A DNA stretch of 64,000 nt from Opitutaceae bacterium (GTDB taxonomy: Bacteria > Verrucomicrobiota > Verrucomicrobiia > Opitutales > Opitutaceae), in assembly GCA_030693515.1 (NCBI GenBank), contig JAUYAK010000012.1, positions 1 to 64,000 on the forward strand, given 5' to 3'. Below are positions 35,284 to 43,653 of this stretch, piece after piece (position 1 is the first letter of the stretch; each line of letters begins with the position of its first letter). Under the pieces are notes generated by a model, which was not told the DNA's origin, made no database searches, and saw only the letters and a list, made by a program, of their open reading frames with translations. Both the position numbers and the translations under genes were made by a program.

Positions 35284-36092
35284 GGGCCGATTTTATCCAG
35301 CAGGAGCCCGCGATAGTCCGCAGCGATGTCCGCCCGATCGAAGGTCGGCCACTCCGCCGCGACCCGCCAGCCGACGGCAAACGGTTGCAACAGTTTCTCC
35401 CGGTCAAAAAACCAGCAGGGATAACTCGCGCGATAAATCGACGACGGCACGCGCTGCACTGTAAGCCGATCGCGACCGCGGCCCACGAATCCCGTGCGGT
35501 CGATGATGACCCGTGAAAACCCCCGGCGCGCGATGTCCCGCAACAACGCGTGTGGTTCCTCGAGGTAGGGCAACACGGCGGAAAGCAGCACGACGTCGGG
35601 CTTCTCCGTCGCGCAACACGCGTCGATCGTCTCGTGAAAACGCAGCGGGCCGGCGGCAAACTCCCGGCGCCCGACTTCGACCAACCGCGGCTGCTCCACC
35701 ACGCTCCAGCGCACCTCGGCGAGATCGGTCAGCCACGCGCGGTGCTGCCCCCACGTGCTGCCGAGCGCGCCGCCAAAATCCAACAAGCTCAGCCGCCCGC
35801 CTGCTGCCGCTGCGCTCACCCGCAAAGCGTCCAGCAGCGGTTGGTGAACCGCCGGAGCGTGAAACAAAACCGTGTCACGCTCCCAAGTCGCGTGGCCGTC
35901 GCGCACCGCGCGAGCCGCCGCCAGCGTCCGCTCGAATATCACCTCGGCATCGTAGCCACCCGACGCCCTGCGCGCGGCCGCCCACGAGGAAAAATCCCCG
36001 GAGAAAATCGCGCCGTGCCAACGGCGGAGCAGCCACCGCCGCAAAGGCGCAGGCACGGCATGCTTCAGTTTTTTTGGCCACGCTGCGTTCAT
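35280..36092 (-). CDS. Methyltransferase, TIGR04325-like
   Basis: 270 aa. A SAM-binding strand-loop GGRLSLLDFGGALGSTWGQH, then WSVVEQPRLVEVGRREF and the PDVVLLSAVLPYLEEPHALL post-motif match the TIGR04325 family of putative methyltransferases found in LPS and capsule clusters. IIDRTGFVGRGRDRLTVQRV follows. The start is MNAAWPKKLKHAVPA (36092); an in-frame start at 36137 would overlap the upstream gene more deeply. Specific substrate unknown. Confidence 0.82.
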   Translation of the reverse strand: MNAAWPKKLKHAVPAPLRRWLLRRWHGAIFSGDFSSWAAARRASGGYDAEVIFERTLAAARAVRDGHATWERDTVLFHAPAVHQPLLDALRVSAAAAGGRLSLLDFGGALGSTWGQHRAWLTDLAEVRWSVVEQPRLVEVGRREFAAGPLRFHETIDACCATEKPDVVLLSAVLPYLEEPHALLRDIARRGFSRVIIDRTGFVGRGRDRLTVQRVPSSIYRASYPCWFFDREKLLQPFAVGWRVAAEWPTFDRADIAADYRGLLLDKIGP

Positions 36093-36970
36093 GCAAACCC
36101 GAGTCTGACCATCAGCCGTCGCCAGCGACCGAGCCAACCGGCGGCATTCGCCGCCTCCCAGCGCTCACGACAAGCTGGATGCTCGCGGGATTCCGGCCAA
36201 GCGGCAGGAATCGGCGCGGCGGCACGAAGCGGAGGATTGGCCCAGGCGGTGGCACCAGCGGCATTGGTCGCCAGCGGGTCGAAGCCGAAGTGCTCCACCA
36301 TCGACCACGGGGGCCGCACACAGAGTCCGCCGTGCTGGAGGTGGTGGTAGAGCCAGCGCACCGCCCAGATGTTTTGCCGCTCTTCGCGCTCCGCCATGAT
36401 CGGCAGATCGGCCCCGTAGGCGGCGGGGGCGGCCACCGTCGCGAGTTTTTCCAGTGCAGTTTGGTCGTTCATGCCCTTCCAGCTTCGCGCCCACGCGCCC
36501 CAGACCCAGCACTCGGCGCGACCGTCGAAATAGGGCGATGCACCGACATCGCGCGGCGTCACGCGCGGGTGCGTCCACGCGGTCACGCTCATCACGCGCG
36601 GGTCGTCTGCATAGCGCCGCAACGCGGCGCACATCCATTCGTAGGTGCCGGGCACCGCGATCAAATCGTCTTCCCACACGACAAAGGCCGCGTGCCGGTC
36701 CGCTACCTCGGTCACACCCGCGAGCACATTGCGGCCAAGGCCGAGATTCTGCGCCCGCTCAGTCAAACTCACCTCGCACCAATCAATCGCACGCAGCAGC
36801 GCGCGCACCTCAGTGACGCGGCCAGCGTCGGCGGCGCCTTTGGCGCCGTCGGCGAACGCAACGATCCGCGGCACGGCGTTCTCACGCAGGCTCGCAAGTG
36901 TGCGCCCGAGATGATCGGGCCGCGCGTAGGCGAAAAGCACGACAGGGATGGGCGGGGAATCACGCATCAT
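36089..36970 (-). CDS. Glycosyltransferase, GT-A fold (GNT-I/GT2-like)
   Basis: 293 aa. IPVVLFAYARPDHLGRTLAS is a GT-A start; the donor-site acidic motif is in HAAFVVWEDDLIAVPGTYEW (EDD), as in GNT-I-like and related bacterial proteins annotated sugar transferase. Downstream VMSVTAWTHPRVTPRDV and YFDGRAECWVWGAWARSWKG are acceptor-side motifs. ATGA overlaps join it to both neighbours. ATG 36970 and the adjacent ATG 36967 are equally possible starts. Confidence 0.8.
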   Translation of the reverse strand: MMRDSPPIPVVLFAYARPDHLGRTLASLRENAVPRIVAFADGAKGAADAGRVTEVRALLRAIDWCEVSLTERAQNLGLGRNVLAGVTEVADRHAAFVVWEDDLIAVPGTYEWMCAALRRYADDPRVMSVTAWTHPRVTPRDVGASPYFDGRAECWVWGAWARSWKGMNDQTALEKLATVAAPAAYGADLPIMAEREERQNIWAVRWLYHHLQHGGLCVRPPWSMVEHFGFDPLATNAAGATAWANPPLRAAAPIPAAWPESREHPACRERWEAANAAGWLGRWRRLMVRLGFA

Positions 36971-37932
36971 TTTACCGCCAGAGAGAAAATCGGGTGCCGG
37001 GCCGCCGCCACGATTCCGCCGGAGAAAACCTGATCCCGCGCCATAGCCTGGTCCGCCGCCCCGAGCGGCCAGAGCGGCACGCCACCGAGAAACGCCGCCG
37101 TCGCCGAGAAGGTGCTCGGCGGACTCACGATCAGATCGCAGAGCGACAGCTCGGCCCAGCCGCGAATGGCGTCACCGCCGGCGTTGGCCGAGCCGCCGGC
37201 GAAAAACACCGGCAAATCAACGAATCGAGCCGGTTCCTGCGCCACCTCCGACGTCACGACAAACGCCACGCGCCGGTCCGGATGCAGCGCCACTAAATCC
37301 CTCAGCCACGCTGCATACCGCTCGGTCGAAAAATGAAACCGGCCGTCGTGCCACGCGCGGTAGTCGGTCTGGCGAATTTGCACCCCGATCACGAGGTCGT
37401 GCGCGCGGCGCAGGCCGGAGATGAAACCGACCGCGGCCGCACGGTGCTCCGCCGCGGGCTGAAAAAGTTCCCGCACGGCCGCCGCGTGTTTTTCGACTAG
37501 CGGCCAGTTGGCAATCTCCCAACCACAGCAGGTCGTCACCCTCCGGCGCTTCACACGTGCAAGAAAGTCCGCGTCGAGCGCGAGCTGCTCCTCGCCGACA
37601 ATGTCAAGATCGACGGCCTGCCAGCCCGGCCACCTCCGGCCGGCTGCTTGCACCGCGCGCGGGAGGCGGCTGTTTTTTTCCAATGCGCGCCACAATCGGG
37701 GTGCCATCGTTGCCAGCCGATCCGCGCGTCCGGCGCGCAACGGAAACACGCAGCCGGGATGCGTGCGCCACACCGCGAAATCCCGCGCGTGCGGCCAGAA
37801 GGCCAGATTCAGCACTTCCACCTCGCCCGCGTTTTCCATCGCCCACGCGATCCAATGGGCGAAGCGCAGCACCTGGTTCCCAAGCCGGCCGCCGCCGTGC
37901 GTGTAGATGATTTGATGCGGCCGGCGGGTCAT
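36967..37932 (-). CDS. GT11-like alpha-1,2-fucosyltransferase family protein
   Basis: 321 aa. The N-terminal IIYTHGGGRLGNQVLRFAHW carries the GxGRLGNQ motif of GT11 proteins and GVQIRQTDYRAW matches the donor-binding H-x-R-R-G-D-Y motif in a divergent form (IRQTDY). LSLCDLIVSPPSTFSATAAF is the usual third motif. The enzyme should transfer a deoxyhexose to a glycan, but the altered second motif makes L-fucose specificity uncertain. Start ATG 37932 overlaps the previous gene by 4 nt. Confidence 0.75.
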   Translation of the reverse strand: MTRRPHQIIYTHGGGRLGNQVLRFAHWIAWAMENAGEVEVLNLAFWPHARDFAVWRTHPGCVFPLRAGRADRLATMAPRLWRALEKNSRLPRAVQAAGRRWPGWQAVDLDIVGEEQLALDADFLARVKRRRVTTCCGWEIANWPLVEKHAAAVRELFQPAAEHRAAAVGFISGLRRAHDLVIGVQIRQTDYRAWHDGRFHFSTERYAAWLRDLVALHPDRRVAFVVTSEVAQEPARFVDLPVFFAGGSANAGGDAIRGWAELSLCDLIVSPPSTFSATAAFLGGVPLWPLGAADQAMARDQVFSGGIVAAARHPIFSLAVK

Positions 37933-38729
37933 GCGGCAGGGCGCGGACGCGGCGCTAGGGCGACATAGTTGGCGTAGGCGTAGTGCTCCATCCACGGACG
38001 GTAACTGCGCCGCTCGAGCGCGCGGGGAAACAGTTTCGCGAGCACGTAGCCGCGCGCCTCCAGCAGTCGGTAGAGATCGCGCAGGGTGGTGCCGGCATCC
38101 AGCGCCGCCCCGCCATACTCGAACTGGATCGCATCAACCTCCCCGGGCCGCAGGCGATCGCCGAGCCCGCGCAGGGCGGCCAGCTCATGCCCCTCGACAT
38201 CGAGCTTAAGCAGGTCGACACGGGTAATCCCCTGCGCTCCGAGATAATCGTCGAGCCGGGCGAGCGGCACCGTGATCGCGGCGGCGGAGCCTCCGGCATG
38301 CTCCGCGCGCGGGACCAGCGAGGCCTGGCTGCTCCCCTCGCGGCCGTCGTGCAGCGTCGCCTCGCCCGCCCGATCGCTCAACGCGTGCGGGACCAGGTGA
38401 AAGCCTTTTTCCGCGCCAAACGCCGAGCGCAGCGCCGCCACGCACGCCGGCGCCGGCTCGAAGGCATGCACCTCCGCCGCCAAGCCTGCGGCGCGCGCCG
38501 CGGCGAAGATCGCGCGGCTGTAGTCGCCGCGATTCGCCCCGCCGTCGATCGCGACGAAAGGCCGGCCCGCGCCGGCGGCCCGATGCGCGGCGAGCAACGC
38601 GCGGAGGAGCCACGCCTCGCCGTTGCGCTCCATCCGGGGGTCGTCGTTGTTTTCGGCGAGGCGGAAAAGCTGCCGCGCCGCCAGCCGGACGGCGCGGCGC
38701 CACAACGGAGAGCGCTCGCGCGGTTTCAT
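37929..38729 (-). CDS. FkbM-family SAM-dependent methyltransferase
   Basis: 266 aa. FVAIDGGANRGDYSRAIFAA is the SAM-binding loop, AEVHAFEPAPACVAALR the second motif and TRVDLLKLDVEGHELAALRG the canonical FkbM signature. Likely to methylate a sugar or aminosugar of the glycan made by this cluster. It shares 4-nt overlaps with both neighbours. It is distinct in sequence from the other FkbM protein at 32688. Confidence 0.88.
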   Translation of the reverse strand: MKPRERSPLWRRAVRLAARQLFRLAENNDDPRMERNGEAWLLRALLAAHRAAGAGRPFVAIDGGANRGDYSRAIFAAARAAGLAAEVHAFEPAPACVAALRSAFGAEKGFHLVPHALSDRAGEATLHDGREGSSQASLVPRAEHAGGSAAAITVPLARLDDYLGAQGITRVDLLKLDVEGHELAALRGLGDRLRPGEVDAIQFEYGGAALDAGTTLRDLYRLLEARGYVLAKLFPRALERRSYRPWMEHYAYANYVALAPRPRPAA

Positions 38730-39391
38730 ACGACGGGCCCGCCGCCCGCGATCGCGCGGCCAATTTTTTTTCTCCAGCGTCGCACCGGCCCCTGGACGCG
38801 CGCCGCCGCCAGCGCGTCCTGCAGCCAGCCGGCGAGGAAGTCGCGCTCAGCCACCGGCACGGCGATGAGCACATCCTCGAACATCACCACGTGCCGCCGG
38901 CCGACGGCGCGCAGCGCATCGAGCACCGCGCCGAGGTCCGGCCACAGCTCCGCACGATGCGGCCGCGGCGGCGGCGCGGCGAAGAGCCGCGCGTCGTCCA
39001 CGAGGAGCGTGTGCGTGGCCGGCGCGGCGTTCAGGATCGCGAGCTCCGCGAGCAGCGGGCACTCGGTCTCGCGGCCCGCGGTGTCGAGGCCACTCCAGTG
39101 CGCATCGAGCCAGAAAATCGCCGGACCGGGCAGCGCCGCCGCGACTTCTCGCAGTTGAGTTCCTGAATCACCCAGGAGCACCCGCACCCGCGGTTCCGCG
39201 CGAAACCGCGCGACTGCCACCGCGTGATATTCGGGCGAAAGCTCAATCGTCGCGACGCGGGCGAAATGCGCCGCGGCCCAGGCCGCGGTGTCGCCCCGGT
39301 AGGTGCCGGTCTCGACAAAATCATCGAGGCGCAGACGAGCTTTCAGCGCGAGGAGGAGGGCTTCGGGCGGCCCCATGCGGTAGAGTCCCAT
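38726..39391 (-). CDS. Methyltransferase-like protein, Rossmann fold
   Basis: 221 aa. DDFVETGTYRGDTAAWAAAH is a SAM-binding-type loop, ARVATIELSPEYHAVAVARF the acidic second strand and PAIFWLDAHWSGLDTAGRE the following core strand with an LDAHW motif. The fold is that of class I methyltransferases found in capsule clusters, but the first loop lacks the usual G-x-G-x-G, so catalytic activity is not assured. It begins 6 nt after the flippase gene ends. Confidence 0.7.
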   Translation of the reverse strand: MGLYRMGPPEALLLALKARLRLDDFVETGTYRGDTAAWAAAHFARVATIELSPEYHAVAVARFRAEPRVRVLLGDSGTQLREVAAALPGPAIFWLDAHWSGLDTAGRETECPLLAELAILNAAPATHTLLVDDARLFAAPPPRPHRAELWPDLGAVLDALRAVGRRHVVMFEDVLIAVPVAERDFLAGWLQDALAAARVQGPVRRWRKKIGRAIAGGGPVV

Positions 39392-39397
39392 GGCGGG

Positions 39398-40726
39398 TCA
39401 GGCGGCAAACGGCCGCCACGGCAGGAAAATCGCGCGCAGCATCAGGCGGAGATTGCCGCGCGCGCGCGCCTCAAAAACTTCGAGGCCGAAAATCGTCAGC
39501 GCAAACGACGCAAACGACGCCACGATCGCACCCCGCGCGCCCCAGTGCGGCACGAGCGCGAAGTTGAGCGCGAGGTTGAGCGCCGCGCCCGCGACCGAGG
39601 TCACGAGCGCAAAGCGGAACAGCCCCTCGTTCGTCACGAAGATGCTCCGAGCCACGCCGTAGTTGGTGAAGAACAGCCGGAACGCCAGCCACGGGAGCAG
39701 CGTCGCCGCGCCGGCATACGCGCCGCCGTAGAGCAGGTGTGCCGCCCAGGGGCCGAGCAGCACGAGCGGGACAGCCGTGAGGACAAAGATGCCGAGCATG
39801 AGCCGATAAAGGCTGTGCAGCCTCCGCCGGTAAAGCGTTTCGTCGTCGCGCTTCGCCCGCGCGATCTCCGGCGCGGCGACCGTCTGCACCACCATCGGCA
39901 CAAACGCGCAGACGCTCACGATCCGCAGCGCCGCGGAATATTGCCCGAGCTCCTCGCCGCCGAGCAGCAGCCCGAGCACGAGCTGGTCCGCATAGGCCTG
40001 CGTCGTGATCGCGAAGCCCGACAGCGTAAGCGGCCAGCCTTCCCGCAGCAGCGCGCCGAGCCGGGCGCGCTCCGGCCGCCACTGCGACCAGCGGTGCCCC
40101 GCGCGCCGCGCCGCCCACCACCAGCCGATGGCGGCCAGGCCCAGCTCCACCACGCCCGCCGCGGCGAACCAGGCCAGTGGCGCATCCGCGAGGATGAGGC
40201 CCACTTTGAGGACGTTGGCGCCCACGCACGCGCTCATGCGCACCCAGGCCGAGACCTTCGATTCGCCGCGCGCTTGGAACAGCAGGTCCACGATCTCGGG
40301 CACCTGCACCACGAGTCCCGCGCCCACGATCAGGATGAGGGTGCCCGCCGGAGCGTCCTGCCGCATCGCGATCACGACGCACGCCAGGAAGCCCACCGCG
40401 GCGCCCGCCGCGCGCAGCGCCCACGTCGTCCCCAGCCAGCCGGCGGCCGCGTGCGGCGCATGCACCAGCTCGCGCACCACGACCGGCCCCACGCCGAGCG
40501 ACGTGAGCGACCCCACGACTCCGACCATCGCGATCGCGTAGTTCAGCCAGCCAAAACTCTCCGGCCCCAGGTGCCGCGCCATCCACACGCCCACGACCAA
40601 GCCCAGCACCATGCGCAGGATCTGGTCGGCAAACAGCCAGAACGAGTTGCCGATGGCGCGGCGCAGGGTGTCGCGTCCTTCGAGGCGGGCCCGGATGAAA
40701 CCGGGTAGGTAGTCGCTTGGCGGCAT
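39398..40726 (-). CDS. Wzx-type oligosaccharide flippase (MOP superfamily)
   Basis: 442 aa with about 12-14 hydrophobic helices (WLNYAIAMVGVVGSLTSLGV; LLREGWPLTLSGFAITTQAY; LMLGIFVLTAVPLVLLGPWA; FALVTSVAGAALNLALNFAL). The N-terminal SFWLFADQILRMVLGLVVGV and central ADQLVLGLLLGGEELGQYSA motifs are those of polysaccharide-exporting flippases. It should flip the undecaprenyl-linked unit built by this cluster. Start MPPSDYLPGF (40726) is preferred over an upstream frame with Cys/His-rich junk. First gene of the minus-strand operon; 145 bp of leader separate it from the stress-protein gene. Confidence 0.9.
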   Translation of the reverse strand: MPPSDYLPGFIRARLEGRDTLRRAIGNSFWLFADQILRMVLGLVVGVWMARHLGPESFGWLNYAIAMVGVVGSLTSLGVGPVVVRELVHAPHAAAGWLGTTWALRAAGAAVGFLACVVIAMRQDAPAGTLILIVGAGLVVQVPEIVDLLFQARGESKVSAWVRMSACVGANVLKVGLILADAPLAWFAAAGVVELGLAAIGWWWAARRAGHRWSQWRPERARLGALLREGWPLTLSGFAITTQAYADQLVLGLLLGGEELGQYSAALRIVSVCAFVPMVVQTVAAPEIARAKRDDETLYRRRLHSLYRLMLGIFVLTAVPLVLLGPWAAHLLYGGAYAGAATLLPWLAFRLFFTNYGVARSIFVTNEGLFRFALVTSVAGAALNLALNFALVPHWGARGAIVASFASFALTIFGLEVFEARARGNLRLMLRAIFLPWRPFAA

Positions 40727-40871
40727 GGCGGCACCGCGATCCTCGGGGCAATGGCCCGCGCAGGTCAACGCGCAGGCCGCAGTTTCTCGCCGCCGCGGGG
40801 ATAGGCGTGCCAGCGCAGCCCTGAACGGCTTGGAAACGGGCGACGCGGGAGATTTCCCCGAGAGGGGCGTT

Positions 40872-41729
40872 TCAGCGAAACAACAGCACGGGGATCGGCA
40901 CGGTGCGGATCATCGTCGTGGTCGTGCTGCCGAGAATCAGGTGGCGGATGCGGGAGTGACCGTAGGCGCCCATGACGAGCAGGCTGGTTTTTTCTTTTTT
41001 CACGGCCGCGGTGATGACCTCCTCCACGTTCCCACCGGCGACCAGATCGGCTTGCACGACATAACCGGCGGCAAACAGTTGGTCGCGCGCGGCGGCAAGA
41101 TCGGCCGCGAGGGCGGAGTTGGCCGCGCCGACCGCGAGGAGGTGGCAGTCGAGGCCGCGGAGGAGCGGATGCGCAACGGCGTAGGCCACGGCTTTTTTCG
41201 CGCTCGGACCGCCATCGTAGGCGAGGAGGAAGCGCGCGATGGGCTGGAAGGCGCGCGAGGCGACGAGGACAGGGCGGTGGCAACTGCGCACGACGCGCTC
41301 GAGGTTGCTGCCGAGATGGCCCTTGGCGAAATCGGCGTGCTCGCCGCGTTTGCCGAGGACGACGAGGTCGGCGGTCTCCTCAAGTTCGCCGATGGATTCG
41401 GCGAGCGTGCCGTGCAGCGCTTCGGCGGTGACAGCGGAGAGGCCGGCCCGGGCGAAATGCGCGCGGGCGTCCGCGACGATCGCCTGGGCGCGGGCCTGGG
41501 CGACGCGGTTCTTCGCGGCCTCGAGGGCGACGAGTTCCGCGGTGAGCGCGGCTTGCGCATCGAGCCCGATGGCGCCGGAGAAATCTGCGGTGACTGGCGT
41601 GACCGGATGCGGATCGAGGAGGTGGAGGACCCGGACGGTGGCGTCCATGCGACGCGCGGCCCACGCACTGTGATCGTAGATGCTGGGGGCGTAGCGGGAG
41701 CCGTCGGTGCAGGAGAGGATCGTGGACAT
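40872..41729 (-). CDS. Tandem UspA universal stress protein
   Basis: 285 aa made of two Usp domains. Domain 1 (about 1-155) begins MSTILSCTDGSRYAPSIYDH and ends VVLGKRGEHADFAKGHLGSN with the partial ATP-binding G-x2-G-x9-G-S motif; domain 2 (about 160-285) has LLAYDGGPSAKKAVAYAVAH and LLVMGAYGHSRIRHLILGST, a complete nucleotide-binding signature ending in VPVLLFR-like PIPVLLFR. It lies 21 bp after the SulP gene and is probably co-transcribed, a pairing seen in other bacteria. Confidence 0.92.
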   Translation of the reverse strand: MSTILSCTDGSRYAPSIYDHSAWAARRMDATVRVLHLLDPHPVTPVTADFSGAIGLDAQAALTAELVALEAAKNRVAQARAQAIVADARAHFARAGLSAVTAEALHGTLAESIGELEETADLVVLGKRGEHADFAKGHLGSNLERVVRSCHRPVLVASRAFQPIARFLLAYDGGPSAKKAVAYAVAHPLLRGLDCHLLAVGAANSALAADLAAARDQLFAAGYVVQADLVAGGNVEEVITAAVKKEKTSLLVMGAYGHSRIRHLILGSTTTTMIRTVPIPVLLFR

Positions 41730-41750
41730 GGTAGTGGGTGGGGTCGGTTT

Positions 41751-43232
41751 TTAGTGGGAAGCGGCCTGATCCATGGCGCCGGGTTTGTCGTGTTGGGCGA
41801 GGCGATCGACGAGGGTCTTGGAGGCTTCGTTCAGGCCGACGAGTTCGACCTCGGCGCCTTCGCGGCGGTAGCGGAGGACCACTTTGTCGAGGGCGCCGAC
41901 CGACGTGAGATCCCAGAAATGGGCCTGCGAAACATCGATGCGGACCTTCTTCAGGACCTCTCGGAAATCGAAGGCGTCCGCGAAGGTGCTCGCGGACACG
42001 AAGAAGAGCTGGCCGCGGACGACGTAGGTGCGCTCGGTGCCGTCGGGTGACAACGTGGACGTGAGATCGAGGAGCTGGGAGACCTTGCGGGCGAAGAAGA
42101 GCGCGCTGAGGAGGACGCCGACACCGACGCCGAGGGCGAGGTTGTGCGTGCCGACGACGACCGCGACGGTGGCGACCATGACAAGACTGGTGGACTTGGG
42201 ATAGACCCGGAAATTTTTAAACGAGGCCCAGTTGAAGGTGCCGATCGACACCATGATCATCACGGCGACGAGCGCCGGCATCGGGATCTGTTTCACCCAG
42301 TCGCCGAGGGCGACGATGAGAATGAGGAGGAGGACGCCGGCGGCGAAGGCGGAGAGCCGGCCGCGGCCGCCGGATTTCACATTGATCACGGACTGGCCGA
42401 TCATCGCGCAGCCGGCCATGCCGCCGAAGAGACCGGCGACGAGGTTGGCGATGCCTTGGCCGGAGCACTCGCGGTTCTTGTCGCTCGCGGTGTCGGTGAG
42501 ATCATCGACGATGGCGGCGGTCATGAGCGATTCGAGGAGCCCGACGACGGCGAGCGGCAGCGCGTAGGGGAAAATGATCCGCAGCGTCTCGAACGTAAAA
42601 GGCACATCGGGGAAAAAGAAATCCGGCAGCGCCGAGGGCAACTGGCCGAGGTCGCCGACCGTGCGCAGACCGGGCTTCACGATGAGGGCGAACGCGGTGA
42701 GGCCCACGATGCAGACGAGGGGCGAAGGGATGGCCTTGGTGAAGCGCGGAAGCCCGTAGATGATCGCGAGACCGGCCGCGACCATCGCATACATGGGCCA
42801 GCCCTGGCCGCTAAACTCAGGGAGCTGCGCGAGAAAGATCAGGATCGCGAGGGCGTTGACGAAACCGGTCACGACCGAGCGCGAGACGAATTTCATGTAG
42901 TCGCCGAGCTTGAAGAAACCGGCGACGAGCTGGAGCACACCCGTGAGGAGCGTGGCGGCGAGCAGGTATTGCAGGCCGTGTTCCTTGACGAGGCTGACCA
43001 TGAGCAGGGCCATCGCACCGGTCGCCGCGGAGATCATGCCGGGACGGCCGCCGACAAAGGCGATGGTGACCGCGATGGAAAACGAGGCGTAGAGACCGAC
43101 CTTGGGATCGACGCCGGCGATGGTGGAAAACGCGATGGCCTCCGGGATGAGCGCAAGGGCCACGACCGCGCCGGCGACGATGTCGCGGACGGGGTTGGAG
43201 AACCACGTGTGAAAATAGCTGGGCTGGGACAT
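41751..43232 (-). CDS. SulP-family anion transporter with STAS domain
   Basis: 493-aa inner-membrane transporter for sulfate, bicarbonate or a similar anion. The SulP start [20 protein letters not shown] is followed by about 12-14 helices, the [30 protein letters not shown] motif and a C-terminal STAS domain (about 380-485) with [34 protein letters not shown]. The overall look is of the BicA-like branch, which tends to carry bicarbonate with sodium, but substrate cannot be fixed from sequence. First of a two-gene unit with the UspA protein. Confidence 0.9.
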   Translation of the reverse strand: MSQPSYFHTWFSNPVRDIVAGAVVALALIPEAIAFSTIAGVDPKVGLYASFSIAVTIAFVGGRPGMISAATGAMALLMVSLVKEHGLQYLLAATLLTGVLQLVAGFFKLGDYMKFVSRSVVTGFVNALAILIFLAQLPEFSGQGWPMYAMVAAGLAIIYGLPRFTKAIPSPLVCIVGLTAFALIVKPGLRTVGDLGQLPSALPDFFFPDVPFTFETLRIIFPYALPLAVVGLLESLMTAAIVDDLTDTASDKNRECSGQGIANLVAGLFGGMAGCAMIGQSVINVKSGGRGRLSAFAAGVLLLILIVALGDWVKQIPMPALVAVMIMVSIGTFNWASFKNFRVYPKSTSLVMVATVAVVVGTHNLALGVGVGVLLSALFFARKVSQLLDLTSTLSPDGTERTYVVRGQLFFVSASTFADAFDFREVLKKVRIDVSQAHFWDLTSVGALDKVVLRYRREGAEVELVGLNEASKTLVDRLAQHDKPGAMDQAASH

Positions 43233-43653
43233 GAGTTGAAAAAGGAAAAGGCGAGCGACGGGCGCGGCCGCCAGACGCGCGTAAAATCGGGGAGGCGAGC
43301 CTGACCCGGGACTGCGGCGGACGAACGTCGGCCCTATGCCGGAAGGAGAAAAAGAAGTTTTCGATCAGCACGCCACGCGTGCCGCACGACCCGGGTGGGC
43401 GGCGGCAATCACGGTGGAGTCAGTGCGGGCGAAACCTTCATGGCGCGACCGTCAGTAACTCGCCATCGCACGGCGTTGGCAAGGGTCATTCCCTCACCGG
43501 CCCAAGGCTAGCTGGATCGCGACGGAGCGCTCCGCGCGATGACAAGGGAAACCAGGCCACGACCGGCGGCGGCCCCGCCTACGCAGACCTGCGTATTCCC
43601 CGGCGGCCGGGTTTCAGCGAAGATGGCGCGTTCGCCTCCACCTTTTTCCTTCC
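43233..43653. other. 421-bp gene-free interval between divergent genes
   Basis: Lies between the SulP start (minus) and the propeller protein start (plus). No conserved reading frame, tRNA, intrinsic terminator or GTAG repeat was found. It should hold both promoters but none could be placed with confidence in this GC-rich sequence. Confidence 0.6.

Noticed and set aside
43233-43653. Possible riboswitch or small RNA in the SulP/propeller interval
   Set aside because: No recognisable conserved core or terminator; nothing beyond ordinary GC-rich sequence could be shown.
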